A stretch of 64,000 nt of DNA from NCBI RefSeq assembly GCF_003332885.2, contig NZ_QOWJ01000012.1, positions 86,999 to 150,998 on the forward strand. The letters run 5' to 3'. Positions 52,210 through 61,589 of the stretch are shown here, piece after piece. A program made the position numbers and the translations under genes. Position 1 is the first letter of the stretch; each line of letters opens with the position of its first letter. Below the pieces are notes generated by a model, which saw only the letters and a list, made by a program, of their open reading frames with translations, had not been told where the DNA came from and searched no databases. This stretch comes from Paracnuella aquatica. Lineage in GTDB: Bacteria > Bacteroidota > Bacteroidia > Chitinophagales > Chitinophagaceae.

Positions 52210-53004
52210 ATGGCAAAAAACGGGGATCAAATGGCACGTGGAAAAGGAGCGAAAAAAATCCTGATTACACAGCCCAGGCCAGAAAGCGAAAAGTCGCCTT
52301 ATTTTGAACTGGGCAGGAAATATGAAGTTGAACTGGATTTTCATCCATTTATTCAGCTCGAGGGTATTCCTGCAAAAGAGTTCCGCAAACAAAAGATTGA
52401 CATCCAGGCACACACGGGTGTGATTTTTACCAGCCGCAACGCAATTGATCATTTTTTCCGCCTGTGCGAGGAAATGAAAGTCACCGTGTCGCAGGAAACC
52501 AAATACTTCTGCATTACAGAGGCGGTGGCGTTGTACCTGCAAAAATTCATACTGTACCGCAAGCGCAAAGTATTTTACGGTGCCGACGGCAGCAACAAAA
52601 GCCTGTTTGATGTGATCAACAAGCACAAAGGCGCCGAGAAATTTTTGTATGTGTGTTCCGAGAACCAGCAGGACAGTGAAATCACCGGCTGGCTAAAATC
52701 GAACGGCTGCGATTTTTCACTGGCGTTTATGTACCGCACCAAAAGCTCGGATGTAAAAGAGATCCTGTCGGAAAACGAGTACGATGTGATTTGCTTTTTT
52801 ACCCCTAGTGGCGTTCGCAGCTTGTTCGACAACCTGCCTACTTTTAAACAAAACGGAACTGTGATTGGTGCATTTGGCAACAACACATCCAAAGCGGTGG
52901 AAGAATCGGGGCTGACCCTGGGCATCAAAGCGCCCCAGCCACAGGCTCCATCCATGGTTGCTGCGTTAGACCAGTTCCTGGCTACATCGAACGGTAAAAA
53001 ATAA
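52210..53004 (+). CDS. hemD: Uroporphyrinogen-III synthase
   Basis: A 264-residue protein of the HemD family. It opens after a basic leader with ILITQPRPESEKSPYFELGRKYEVELDFHPFIQLEGI, then GVIFTSRNAIDHFFRLCEE, KYFCITEAVALYLQKF, the second half FLYVCSENQQDSEITGWLKSNG, and FFTPSGVRSLFDNLP and GAFGNNTSKAVEESGL, which are the usual motifs for tetrapyrrole binding between the two lobes. It closes hydroxymethylbilane into uroporphyrinogen III in heme synthesis. Cotranscription with the DUF4271 gene is likely. Start at the ATG 52210; 52231 is an alternative. Confidence 0.88.
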   Translation: MAKNGDQMARGKGAKKILITQPRPESEKSPYFELGRKYEVELDFHPFIQLEGIPAKEFRKQKIDIQAHTGVIFTSRNAIDHFFRLCEEMKVTVSQETKYFCITEAVALYLQKFILYRKRKVFYGADGSNKSLFDVINKHKGAEKFLYVCSENQQDSEITGWLKSNGCDFSLAFMYRTKSSDVKEILSENEYDVICFFTPSGVRSLFDNLPTFKQNGTVIGAFGNNTSKAVEESGLTLGIKAPQPQAPSMVAALDQFLATSNGKK

Positions 53005-53474
53005 ACTGCTTGCAAGTAAGATATTGGCATCCTGCCCCATCACGGGGCGGGATGTTCTTTTTTAGTGCAGTGCACAAACAGAAATGCGAAATTATAATTG
53101 GTATTTTTTTGCCAATCGACGCTTCTTTTTTCAACAGTTTTTCCACGAAATAGGCGGGTGGAAATTGGTTTTAACAAACCTTGCCCAAACGGGGCAGCAA
53201 CATAAAGGAACAGTTTGTAATATCGGTGTAAGTAAAAAGCCTGACGGTGCCACAAGTGGATACCTTCATGCCGATGAAACCGTTGCCTGACCGGTGGTCT
53301 ATAATGCCAAAGCCGCCGGTTTGCAGCGTCTTATTTTTATTTTACAATTGCATGCAATATTTGAAAATAAGTACCGTTTTTGAAAATGTGCCTGCATAAT
53401 GGACTTAGGAAATGAGAAAAAATAATACTAACCTTGTATCTTCAAAAGATTATATTTGCCCAATACCCTTGAGT
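53005..53474. other. Intergenic region upstream of gldK
   Basis: Apart from the terminator at 53028-53062, no gene is seen. Its right end holds the putative gldK promoter box TATATTTG at 53451-53458. The frame that would start gldK at 53412 runs through this promoter box. Confidence 0.5.
53028..53062 (+). terminator. Rho-independent terminator after hemD
   Basis: CATCCTGCCCC (53028-53038) pairs with GGGGCGGGATG (53044-53054, one G-U), followed by TTCTTTTTT. It is 23 bases after the hemD stop. Confidence 0.88.
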
Positions 53475-54770
53475 ATGAAAATGAAAAACCATTACTACAC
53501 GCTCACCGCCATTGCCGCGTTGTTCCTGGCAAGTTGTGGCGCATTAGGAAAAAAAGACAGAGGTGGCGCACTGCCTAACGACGGGCAGCTGCACGGGATC
53601 GCACCCGGAAACCGCTACGTTCTGCCCAAGCCTCCCGGCATGGTGTATATCCCTCAGGGGACGTTCCATATGGGCCCTTCCGATGAAGATCCTTCTTATG
53701 CTTTTAGTGCACGAAACCGTTCGGTTTCGATTTCTGGTTTCTGGATGGATGCCACCGAAATCACCAACAACGAATACCGCCAGTTTGTATGGTGGGTTCG
53801 CGATTCGATCATTGCCAAAAAACTGGGTTTTGTAAAAACCGGTGCTGACGGCATTGAGTATGTGGACCAGCAGAAGATGAAAAGCTTTAAGTGGAACGAT
53901 CCAAAATCGATCGAGCAACTGAGCTCCACCGATCTGATCCTTTCGCCTGAAGACCGCATCATGGGCAAAAAAGAGATCGATGCCTCTAAAATGGTGTATC
54001 ATTCTGAGACATTTGACCTGAAAGAAGCCGCCAAGCGTGAAAACGCCGGCAAGCCCCGCTCTCAGTTTATTGTAAAAAAAGACGTACGCATTTACCCCGA
54101 CACATTGGTTTGGATGCGTGACTTCTCTTACTCGTACAACGAACCGATGACCAAGCGATATTTTTCGCACCCTGCATTTGGCAACTACCCGGTGGTAGGT
54201 GTTAACTGGCAGCAGGCATCGGCGTTCTGCGAATGGCGTACACATTACCTCAACGCATGGCTCGAAGGCAAAAAGCGGGCACAGGAGTCTGACTTCCGCC
54301 TGCCAACAGAAGCACAGTGGGAGTATGCAGCCCGTGGCGGACGTTCGCAGTCGATGTTTCCCTGGGGTAACTATTACCTGCGCAACAAAAAAGGTTGTTT
54401 GCTGGCCAACTTCAAACCCGGCCGTGGCAACTACCCTGAAGATGGTGGCTTTTACACGGTACGTGCCGATGCTTACTGGCCCAACGATTTTGGCCTGTAC
54501 TGCATGAGTGGAAACGTGGCAGAATGGACTTCTTCTATTTACTACGAAGGCGGCTACACATTCCAGCACGATATGAACCCCGATGTTCGTTGGAATGCAA
54601 AAGACTCCGATCCTCCGAAAATGAAGCGTAAAGTATTGCGTGGCGGTAGCTGGAAAGACGTAGGTTACTACCTGCAAACCGGCAGCCGTACCTACGAGTA
54701 CCAGGATTCTACCAAGTCGTACATCGGCTTCCGCACTGTTATCGATCTTCCTGCCCAGGCACAGCGTTAA
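53475..54770 (+). CDS. gldK: Gliding motility / type IX secretion lipoprotein GldK
   Basis: The ATG at 53475 gives a 431-residue lipoprotein: the leader ends LFLASCGALG, a lipobox with Cys near 22. The rest is an FGE-sulfatase-like (formylglycine-generating enzyme type) fold: PGMVYIPQGTFHMGPSDEDP, SGFWMDATEITNNEYRQF, VVGVNWQQASAFCEWR, FRLPTEAQWEYAARGG, MSGNVAEWTSSIYYEGG and RGGSWKDVGYYLQTGSR. GldK forms a ring with GldN at the periplasmic face of the outer membrane. An earlier start at 53412 would add a polar stretch before the lipobox, and a TATATTTG promoter box at 53451 would then lie inside the coding sequence, so 53475 is preferred. It heads the gldKLMN group. Confidence 0.95.
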   Translation: MKMKNHYYTLTAIAALFLASCGALGKKDRGGALPNDGQLHGIAPGNRYVLPKPPGMVYIPQGTFHMGPSDEDPSYAFSARNRSVSISGFWMDATEITNNEYRQFVWWVRDSIIAKKLGFVKTGADGIEYVDQQKMKSFKWNDPKSIEQLSSTDLILSPEDRIMGKKEIDASKMVYHSETFDLKEAAKRENAGKPRSQFIVKKDVRIYPDTLVWMRDFSYSYNEPMTKRYFSHPAFGNYPVVGVNWQQASAFCEWRTHYLNAWLEGKKRAQESDFRLPTEAQWEYAARGGRSQSMFPWGNYYLRNKKGCLLANFKPGRGNYPEDGGFYTVRADAYWPNDFGLYCMSGNVAEWTSSIYYEGGYTFQHDMNPDVRWNAKDSDPPKMKRKVLRGGSWKDVGYYLQTGSRTYEYQDSTKSYIGFRTVIDLPAQAQR

Positions 54771-54800
54771 TCACATTCTTATCAAGCATCTTATTTATAA

Positions 54801-54836
54801 GCAAGAGACAACCTTTTAACTGGGGTTGCCTCTTGC
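54801..54836 (+). terminator. Intercistronic hairpin between gldK and gldL
   Basis: GCAAGAG-A-CAACC (54801-54813) pairs with GGTTG-C-CTCTTGC (54824-54836) with one A-C mismatch, and a CCTTTTTATA stretch follows a few bases later. It may reduce transcription of gldLMN relative to gldK or protect the gldK message end. Confidence 0.6.
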
Positions 54837-54889
54837 CTGTACCTACCTTTTTATAAAAATCCAAACAAAGTTTCAAAACACAGTTATTT

Positions 54890-55651
54890 ATGGCAGCTGC
54901 TATTCCTCCCAAAGTGAGCAAAATTGTTGACGTTTTCGTTTCTGTCGCTGCGGCGATCGTAATCTGGGGTGCCCTCCGCAAGATCCTGCACGCACCTGAT
55001 GCGGACATCTGGCTGAAGATTGGTTTGACCACCGAAGCCCTCGTGTTCCTCGTTTATGGTATCCTGTACCTGCGCTATCCTGCAGTAAGCGACGGCCACG
55101 GCCCTGCGCTGAAAGCCGCACCTGCAGTACCCAACGCTACCGGCGCACTGGACAAAGCCCTGGTTGATGCCGACATCACTCCAGCTAACCTGAACCGCCT
55201 GAGCGAAAACTTTAAAAAACTGAACACCACCGTAAGCAACATGAGCAACATTTCTGATGTTGTATCTGCTACCGGCGATTACACCACCAAAACCCGTGAA
55301 GTTACCGCAGCACTGGCCCGGGTAAAAGACGCTTATGTAGGTGCCGCCAACTCGGTAGGTGCATTCAACAGCGCTTCTGAAGGTGCTAAAGTGTTCCACG
55401 ACCAGGTTCAGGTGCTGACCAAAAACCTGTCTTCGCTCAACACCATTTATGAACTGGAGCTTCAGGAAAGCAACAACCACCTGAAAACCCTCAACTCTTT
55501 CTACGGTCGCCTGGCTGAAACCAGCAATGCAATGCTGAGCTCTGCCGAAGATGCCAAGAAAGTACAAGAGCAGGTAGGTTCGTTGGCCAACAACCTGGGA
55601 CGCCTCAACAGCATTTATGGCAACATGCTGAGCGCAATGCAAGGCCGTTAA
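54890..55651 (+). CDS. gldL: Gliding motility / type IX secretion motor protein GldL
   Basis: The 253-residue protein has two N-terminal membrane helices (VFVSVAAAIVIWGALRKIL and LTTEALVFLVYGILYLRY), the helix pair of GldL that packs with GldM and bears the charged residues used for proton flow. The remainder is a long, mostly helical coiled-coil region (about residues 90-250) with repeated NLNRLSENFKKLNTTVSNMSNISDV-type patterns. GldL and GldM form the proton-driven motor that powers both gliding and type IX secretion. Confidence 0.95.
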   Translation: MAAAIPPKVSKIVDVFVSVAAAIVIWGALRKILHAPDADIWLKIGLTTEALVFLVYGILYLRYPAVSDGHGPALKAAPAVPNATGALDKALVDADITPANLNRLSENFKKLNTTVSNMSNISDVVSATGDYTTKTREVTAALARVKDAYVGAANSVGAFNSASEGAKVFHDQVQVLTKNLSSLNTIYELELQESNNHLKTLNSFYGRLAETSNAMLSSAEDAKKVQEQVGSLANNLGRLNSIYGNMLSAMQGR

Positions 55652-55767
55652 TACGGGCTTGTTTGCACATTGATTTTACAGAGGAGAATAGCTAATATTT
55701 ATATACTGTAAGATCCAAAATCCTGAATACCACTTTATAAATTTCCAGCAAATAGCATTATAATATT

Positions 55768-57303
55768 ATGGCACTACCTGCAGAGCCGAGGCAGAAGATG
55801 ATTAACCTGATGTACCTGGTACTGACGGCCATGCTGGCCCTCAACGTATCGGCGGAAATCCTCAATGCCTTTAAAACGGTTGACAGAAGCTTGACGTCGA
55901 CCAATAATACCATCAACAACTCAACGGAGACCATCATGGCTTCGTTTGAAGAGAAAAAAAGCGAACCGGAAAGCGCTGCCAAAGCCGCCGAATGGGCGCC
56001 CAAAGCAGCACAGGCCGTTCAGCTGACCAACAGCCTGAATGCCTACATCAACCAGTTGAAGCAAGACATCCTCAAAGGTGCCGGTTTCGACCCCGCCACC
56101 AACGGTGACTCTACTTTTAAAGAAGACAATCAGGATGTAGCTACCCGCATCATGGTTGAAGAAGGAAAAGGAAAGGAACTGTACACCCGCCTGGATCAAT
56201 ACAAAAAGCAAATGGCTGCTATTGCGCCTGAGCTGGGTACACAGGTTAACAATTACCTGAAGCAAATTGACCTGAACATTCCGGAATCACGTAACAGCAG
56301 CGTACGTACCTGGGAAGGCACTTACTTCCACATGGTGCCTACCGTTGCGGCACTCACCATGTTGTCGAAATTCCAGAACGACGTTAAAACTTCTGAAAAC
56401 CGCGTGGTTTCCCTGTTCCACGAGCAGGTGGGCCAGGTAAAAGTTCGTTTTAACCAGTTTGCAGCCATCGTTGGGCAAAGCTCCAACTACCTCATGCCCG
56501 GCCAGGAACTTCAGATCAATGCAGGTATCGGTGCCTTTAGCACGGATGCAAAACCAGTGGTTCAAATTGGCGGTGCTACTGTGCCCATCAACGAAGAAGG
56601 CATGGCAGTTTGGAAAACCAATGTTAGCTCGATGGGTACCAACTCCATCCCGGTTACCATTCGTTATGTAGACCAAGACGGCAATCCTAAAACCATTACC
56701 AAAGCAATTGAGTACACTGTTGGCCAGGCCAACGCCTCTATTGCCTTGGATAAAATGAACGTACTCTACATTGGTGTAGACAACCCCATTACCATTGCAG
56801 CCTCCGGTGGTGGCGATGATAAAGTGCAGGCCACAATATCCGGTGGCGGTGGTTCGTTAACACGTGTAGGCAACGGTAAATACATTGCCAAGGTAAACAG
56901 TCAAACCGATGACTGCCGCATTACGGTATCGGTGGACGGCAAAGTGGTAGGTGCATCTACCTTCCGCACACGCAACATTCCTGATCCAGTTGGTTCAGTT
57001 GGTGGCTATGCTTCGGGCGACAATGTACCAGCAGGTGCGTTCAAAGCCCAGGCCGGTGTAGCAGCTTACATTAAGGATTTTCCTTTTGACCTGAAATACA
57101 CCGTAACGCAGTACACCATTGCCGCCGACACAGACGACGGTGATATTGTGGAAGCTACTGTTCAGGGCAACGCCTGGAATACAGAAGCACAGCGCATTGT
57201 AAGAGGTTTGACCCCCGGTAAAACCGTTACCATCGATCTGAGAGCAGCTGGTCCCGACGGCCGCAGCCGCAAGTTGCCTTCATTGGTTTATTACATTAAA
57301 TAA
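55768..57303 (+). CDS. gldM: Gliding motility / type IX secretion motor protein GldM
   Basis: A 511-residue protein with one N-terminal membrane helix (MINLMYLVLTAMLALNVSAEILNAFKTVD), the transmembrane helix that pairs with GldL, and a long periplasmic part with four domains of mainly beta structure. The helical first domain (about residues 40-220) has a coiled-coil pattern. Later segments include GQSSNYLMPGQELQINAGIGAFSTDAKP and a beta-sandwich with AISLKYTVTQYTIAAD-like strands near 440. GldM spans the periplasm and passes motor rotation to the GldK-GldN ring. It is followed with no gap by gldN. Confidence 0.95.
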   Translation: MALPAEPRQKMINLMYLVLTAMLALNVSAEILNAFKTVDRSLTSTNNTINNSTETIMASFEEKKSEPESAAKAAEWAPKAAQAVQLTNSLNAYINQLKQDILKGAGFDPATNGDSTFKEDNQDVATRIMVEEGKGKELYTRLDQYKKQMAAIAPELGTQVNNYLKQIDLNIPESRNSSVRTWEGTYFHMVPTVAALTMLSKFQNDVKTSENRVVSLFHEQVGQVKVRFNQFAAIVGQSSNYLMPGQELQINAGIGAFSTDAKPVVQIGGATVPINEEGMAVWKTNVSSMGTNSIPVTIRYVDQDGNPKTITKAIEYTVGQANASIALDKMNVLYIGVDNPITIAASGGGDDKVQATISGGGGSLTRVGNGKYIAKVNSQTDDCRITVSVDGKVVGASTFRTRNIPDPVGSVGGYASGDNVPAGAFKAQAGVAAYIKDFPFDLKYTVTQYTIAADTDDGDIVEATVQGNAWNTEAQRIVRGLTPGKTVTIDLRAAGPDGRSRKLPSLVYYIK

Positions 57304-57312
57304 TTGAAGCGT

Positions 57313-58359
57313 ATGAAACGCCAACTCATAAAAATCAGCCTTTTTCTCCTGTTGGTTACTGTTACAGTAGCTGATGTGCAGGCGCAGCGCACCCCGCGCC
57401 GCCGTGCCAACACTACCGGCACCACGGGCAATACCCAAACGGGTGATGCCGGCCAGCAACAAACCCAGCAGAACAACAACGCTGCTGCACCCTCTGGCTA
57501 CAATCCTTATGGAAACATTCCCATTGAAGTAGACAAAGGTTCGGTGTACAGCGATAGCGCAGCCCGTTCGCTCCGCCAGGATGGTGCTTATGATAAAAGC
57601 ATGCTCAATGACCGCACTCCGCTGCCGTACGAGCACCTGCGCTGGGACGACGCCCTTTTTGCTGAAAAAGTATGGCGCGAAATCGACCTGCGGGAAAAAA
57701 TGAACATGCCGTTCCGCTACCAGGGACAGGATGATAACGGTAACCAAACCTTTATCGAGATACTGCTTCGTGCAGTGCGCAGCGGCCAGGTAACAGCGTT
57801 TAGCTCAAATGATGATCGCTTCACCACCCCGCTCGATTCGATGAGCATCAGCAGCCTCACCGCTGGTGGCGCCGCCGATACCGTGCCTGTTCGTGACATT
57901 AACGACCCGAATAAGATCGTTAAGTACACTGTAACGCAAGCTTCTTTCGATCCCAACTCAGTAATGAAGTTTCGCCTGAAAGAAGAGTGGGTGTTCGACC
58001 GCGAAGCAAGCCGCATGTTTGTGCGCATCATTGGTATTGCGCCGCTGAAAACCCTCTACCTGCCCAATGGACAGGAGCGTGGTTCGTCGGTAATGTTCTG
58101 GGTGTACTACCCCGATCTGCGCCCAATTCTCGCCAACAACGATGTGTACAACCCCAAGAACATGGGTATGCACCGCATGACCTGGGAGGAATTGTTTGAG
58201 GCCCGTATGTTCTCTTCTTATGTAATCAAGAGCACGTTGGACAACCCGAACAACCGCACCATCCGCCAGCAAATTAAGGACCCGATCCTGGCGCTGCTGG
58301 AAGGCGAGAACATCAAAGAACGCATCTTCAACTACGAGCAGGATCTCTGGTCGTACTAA
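57313..58359 (+). CDS. gldN: Gliding motility / type IX secretion protein GldN
   Basis: The 348-residue protein starts at the ATG 57313; a TTG at 57304 directly after the gldM stop would add only three residues. It has a signal peptide ending ADVQAQ, a low-complexity Gln/Asn/Thr linker (TGTTGNTQTGDAGQQQTQQNN), and the GldN domain from about residue 90 to the end (YEHLRWDDALFAEKVWREIDLREKMN, FRLKEEWVFDREASRMFVRIIGIAPL, MFWVYYPDLRPILANNDVYNPKN). GldN is a periplasmic partner of GldK in the type IX ring. The operon ends at a strong terminator. Confidence 0.95.
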   Translation: MKRQLIKISLFLLLVTVTVADVQAQRTPRRRANTTGTTGNTQTGDAGQQQTQQNNNAAAPSGYNPYGNIPIEVDKGSVYSDSAARSLRQDGAYDKSMLNDRTPLPYEHLRWDDALFAEKVWREIDLREKMNMPFRYQGQDDNGNQTFIEILLRAVRSGQVTAFSSNDDRFTTPLDSMSISSLTAGGAADTVPVRDINDPNKIVKYTVTQASFDPNSVMKFRLKEEWVFDREASRMFVRIIGIAPLKTLYLPNGQERGSSVMFWVYYPDLRPILANNDVYNPKNMGMHRMTWEELFEARMFSSYVIKSTLDNPNNRTIRQQIKDPILALLEGENIKERIFNYEQDLWSY

Positions 58360-58381
58360 TAAAGGATTAATTTTTAAAACG

Positions 58382-58411
58382 AAAACCCGCAGCGAACACT
58401 GCGGGTTTTTT
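58382..58411 (+). terminator. Rho-independent terminator of the gldKLMN group
   Basis: AAAACCCGCAG (58382-58392) pairs perfectly with CTGCGGGTTTT (58399-58409) around CGAACA and is followed by Ts. It is 22 bases after the gldN stop. The following stretch to 58755 shows no convincing gene. Confidence 0.92.
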
Positions 58412-58755
58412 ATGTTTTATGATGAAGTGGACTAGGCGTCGAATCAGGCACTTCTAAAGTTTAGAATAGCGGTCAAATTCTATCGACAACGGTAAGCTGA
58501 AGCTTTGGCTAATCATCGTTGGAGGGAATCTGCTTCTTGTAAAAGCTTATCCATCAAATATTTAAACAAGAACAAAAGCAGTAACGTAATTCGATGCCAG
58601 TCAAAATGCGCAGTATCACCATGTGGAAAACATATTTTCAAATTGCGGGAAATACCTGATTTCCGTAACCACCAAAGCGCCTATTTTTACATCGGTTTTT
58701 CATAGGATATTGGATTTTAAACGGGGCTGGATTTCTATCCGGCCCCTAATTTTTT

Positions 58756-60582
58756 TTATTGCGCTTGCTGCGCAGTTTCATTTCCCTCGCTGAAATAATT
58801 CAATATAATTTTTGCCTTCGAGGCACCCACTACTTTTGCAATCGCTTCTTCCGGCTGTTTGCGTACGCCGTTCACTGATCGGAAAGCTTTAAGCAACTGG
58901 CTGGCGGTATTTTTGCCAATACCCTTTATTTCTTCCAGCTCGTTCTTAAACGTCCCTTTGCTGCGTTGGTTGCGGTGAAACGTGAGGCCGTAGCGGTGCA
59001 CTTCATCGCGGATACGGCGGATCATTTTGTGGCTGGCGCTGTCGAAGGGCAGCTTTAAGCTTTGCTGGTCGCCCACAAAAAACAGTTCCTCTTCATTTTT
59101 TGCCAAACCCACAAGCGTCATGGTGCCGGAAAGGTCGAGTTCTTCAATGGCCTCCTGGGCTGCATTTAACTGCCCTTTGCCGCCATCAATGATTACCAGT
59201 TGCGGAAAGGTTCGTTTCTCTGCCTTCAGGCGTTTATAGCGGCGGTACACCGCTTCTTTCATCGAAGCAAAGTCGTTGATGCCCTGCACCGTTTTGATAT
59301 TGAATTGGCGGTAATCCATTTTACTGGGCTCGCCGTATTTAAAACACACCATTGCCGATACCGGGTAGCTACCCTGGAAATTGGAGTTATCAAAACACTC
59401 GATGTGGATGGGCAGGGCCGGCAGTTGCAGGTCGCGTTGGATCATTTCCAAAACGGGCGTCTTGTCTGCACTTTGGGCGCCCAGTTTCAGGCGGTCGGTT
59501 TTCTTTTGTTCGTCAATAAAATACTGTACGTTCTTTTCCGAAAGCTCCAGCAATTTCTTTTTGTCGCCGCCTTTCGGTATGGTGAGGGCCGTTTCGGGCT
59601 CTTCGTATTCCAATTCAAAAGGCACAACCAGTTCCCTTGCTTCGGAGCCAAACGTGGTGCGCAGTTGCGCCATGGCAAATGCCAGCACTTCCGGTTCGCC
59701 TTCGTCCAGCTGCGCTTCCAGCTTCAATGTTTTTGTTTGAATAATAGCGCCATTTTGCACCATCAGGTAGTTGACGTAAGCAATGCCGTCGTCTTTTTTT
59801 ATGGAAAAAACATCGAGGTGTTCGTAGCTGGTGCTCACCACAATGGAGCGTGCCTGGTAACTTTCGAGGTAAGATATTTTCTTAAGCGTTTGCTCTGCTT
59901 TTTCAAACTCCAGGTTTTGCGCATGGCCTTTCATTTCGGCCTTGAAATGCTGGATCACCGGGCCGAGGTTGCCGCGCAGCAGGTTTTTTACCTGCTGGAT
60001 ATTTTCATTGTAATCTTCCAAAGATTGCCGCGCTTCGCAGGGGCCTTTGCAGTTGCCCAGGTGGTACTCGAGGCAAACCTTGAATTTGCCTTTTTCAATG
60101 TTTTTCGGCGTTAGCGGCAACGGGCAGGTGCGCAGCGGAATGGTTTGCTTGATGAAATTTAGCAGGTCCCGCACTTTGCCCACCGATGTGTAAGGACCAA
60201 AATACTGTGCGCCATCGGGCAGCTTTTGGCGGGTAAGGTACACCCTTGGAAACTCCTCGTTTTTGATAACGATATACGGATAGGTTTTATCGTCTTTGAG
60301 GTTAATGTTGAACATGGGCTGGTACTGCTTGATCAGCGAGTTTTCCAGCAGAAAAGCATCCTGCTCCGAGTTCACAATCGTAAACTCAATTCGGGCAATG
60401 CGCTTCACCAGTTCGTGGGTTTTGTAAGTGGTGTATGTTTTATTAAAATAAGAGGAAACGCGTTTGCGGATGTTTTTGGCTTTGCCTACATACAACAGTT
60501 CGCCGGAGGCATTGAAGTATTTGTAAATGCCCGGGTTTTGCGGCAGGGTAGGCGCTATATGTTGAAATTCAGGTTGTGTCAT
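58756..60582 (-). CDS. uvrC: Excinuclease ABC subunit C
   Basis: The 608-residue protein has the whole UvrC architecture. The N-terminal GIY-YIG nuclease holds PGIYKYFNASGELLYVGKAKNIRKRV (catalytic Tyr/Arg region near residues 18-40), then a UvrB-binding region (about 200-235, FEKAEQTLKKISYLE), an RNase-H-like C-terminal nuclease domain with FDNSNFQGSYPVSAMV and VIIDGGKGQLNAA, and the tandem helix-hairpin-helix tail (EEIKGIGKNTASQLLKAFRSV). With UvrA and UvrB it makes the two cuts around bulky DNA lesions in nucleotide excision repair. It is a single gene. Confidence 0.95.
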   Translation of the reverse strand: MTQPEFQHIAPTLPQNPGIYKYFNASGELLYVGKAKNIRKRVSSYFNKTYTTYKTHELVKRIARIEFTIVNSEQDAFLLENSLIKQYQPMFNINLKDDKTYPYIVIKNEEFPRVYLTRQKLPDGAQYFGPYTSVGKVRDLLNFIKQTIPLRTCPLPLTPKNIEKGKFKVCLEYHLGNCKGPCEARQSLEDYNENIQQVKNLLRGNLGPVIQHFKAEMKGHAQNLEFEKAEQTLKKISYLESYQARSIVVSTSYEHLDVFSIKKDDGIAYVNYLMVQNGAIIQTKTLKLEAQLDEGEPEVLAFAMAQLRTTFGSEARELVVPFELEYEEPETALTIPKGGDKKKLLELSEKNVQYFIDEQKKTDRLKLGAQSADKTPVLEMIQRDLQLPALPIHIECFDNSNFQGSYPVSAMVCFKYGEPSKMDYRQFNIKTVQGINDFASMKEAVYRRYKRLKAEKRTFPQLVIIDGGKGQLNAAQEAIEELDLSGTMTLVGLAKNEEELFFVGDQQSLKLPFDSASHKMIRRIRDEVHRYGLTFHRNQRSKGTFKNELEEIKGIGKNTASQLLKAFRSVNGVRKQPEEAIAKVVGASKAKIILNYFSEGNETAQQAQ

Positions 60583-60756
60583 AATAGGTTGCTGCCGAAA
60601 TAAAATCGGCCAAATAACGGGTGTTCCAGTTTTCCCTGTGTTAAACGAGATAAAGGCTTTGGGCGTATTTAGTTCCTGTTAAACTAACGGTGAACATCAA
60701 TGCATCGACAACGTTTGAATCTTTTGAATAACTGGAGCCAATGGAACCTTCTTCAA

Positions 60757-61335
60757 TTATTCTGCCGAAGGGTAGGGCCCCCACCAAACTTCGGCCGTTT
60801 GAACGTCATCGGCAGCGCCGGGACGGGAAACGGTGGTAACCACCTGGAACCGGCGGCCCACTTCCCACAACATTTTCTTTTGCACCGAGCTGTCGCCTTG
60901 GTCTATGATCTGGTTGATAAAAATGGTCCGCACCGCATCGCCTTCAGTAGCGTTGGGTTCAATAGTTACGTCTTGCTGCAGCACCGGCCCGTCTTCGTCT
61001 TTGGGTTTATAGGAAAAAACAGCCAGCTTCAGCATGTCGTCGTAGTGGCGGGTTTCGGTGTATTCATCGCGCCACTTTTCAGAGGCAATATCGGGCACTG
61101 CCAAAAAATCGGCAGCGGCTTTGCGAAACGCTACGCGGTGCAGGAATGTGGTGTCGGAAACGCCGTTGCGCCGCACGATCTGGCGCAGCGGGTACAGCGA
61201 CGAATCGATATGCGACACTTGGCTATGGAGATAAGATGAAACCGGGAAAAACTCAACCGCCTCTTCGCTGCTTTTGCCGCCCGAGCAGGCAGCCAAAACC
61301 AGCAGGGCCGCCAGCGGCAGCAATGCTTTTATCAT
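60757..61335 (-). CDS. Predicted lipoprotein of unknown function
   Basis: I use the ATG at 61335, which gives a 192-residue lipoprotein with the leader MIKALLPLAALLVLAACSGGKSSEEAVEFF and lipobox LAAC. Beyond the lipid anchor it is a soluble, acidic domain with PVSSYLHSQVSHIDSSLYPLRQIV and VSRPGAADDVQTAEVWWGPYPSAE at the end. I do not recognise the family. A longer frame to 61488 reads the GGAAG-type repeat as protein (Arg/Ser/Phe-rich) and is not credible. Confidence 0.7.
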   Translation of the reverse strand: MIKALLPLAALLVLAACSGGKSSEEAVEFFPVSSYLHSQVSHIDSSLYPLRQIVRRNGVSDTTFLHRVAFRKAAADFLAVPDIASEKWRDEYTETRHYDDMLKLAVFSYKPKDEDGPVLQQDVTIEPNATEGDAVRTIFINQIIDQGDSSVQKKMLWEVGRRFQVVTTVSRPGAADDVQTAEVWWGPYPSAE

Positions 61336-61350
61336 ATTGCAAAAATAGTT

Positions 61351-61456
61351 GGAAGAGATGGAAGGGCGAAGTCGGATGTCGGAAGGGAAAGTCCGATGTC
61401 GGAAGACGGATGTCCGAAGACAGGAAAGACGGAAGAGACGGAAGAGACAGGAAAGT
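61351..61456. repeat. GGAAGACGG-type degenerate repeat, plus orientation
   Basis: About 105 bases of near-repeats such as GGAAGACGGATGTCCGAAGA, GTCGGATGTCGGAAGG and GACGGAAGAGACGGAAGAG. It is the left half of an inverted pair with 61590-61683. Confidence 0.85.
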
Positions 61457-61497
61457 TGGGCGGTAGAGTCAATGATGTTTTGGTTCAATCGGTGTTA

Positions 61498-61554
61498 TGA
61501 AAAGAAAAAGTCCTTCAAGTTTTCGCCAACAAATGGCGCAACGCTTGAAGGACT
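61498..61554 (-). terminator. Compound hairpin terminator on the minus strand
   Basis: AGTCCTTCAAG and CTTGAAGGACT (61509-61519 with 61544-61554) pair over 11 bases and enclose a smaller hairpin CGCCA/TGGCG. On the minus strand the stem is followed by TTTTTCTTTTC. It would end the sigma-factor operon whose last gene stops at 61685, and it sits between the two inverted repeat arrays. Confidence 0.75.
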
Positions 61555-61589
61555 GTTCAATATCTTGAAAAAAGCTTTTAACGAGAAAT

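Noticed and set aside
53412-53474. Extended N-terminus for gldK
   Set aside because: The 21 extra residues would precede the lipoprotein leader, and a TATATTTG promoter box lies inside them.
58505-58705. 66-codon plus-strand frame after gldN
   Set aside because: Cys- and Lys-rich with no domain, no promoter and no terminator. It looks like random open frame.
60757-61488. Extended form of the lipoprotein gene starting at 61488
   Set aside because: The extra 51 residues are translated GGAAG-type repeat sequence, and the lipobox start at 61335 is far better.
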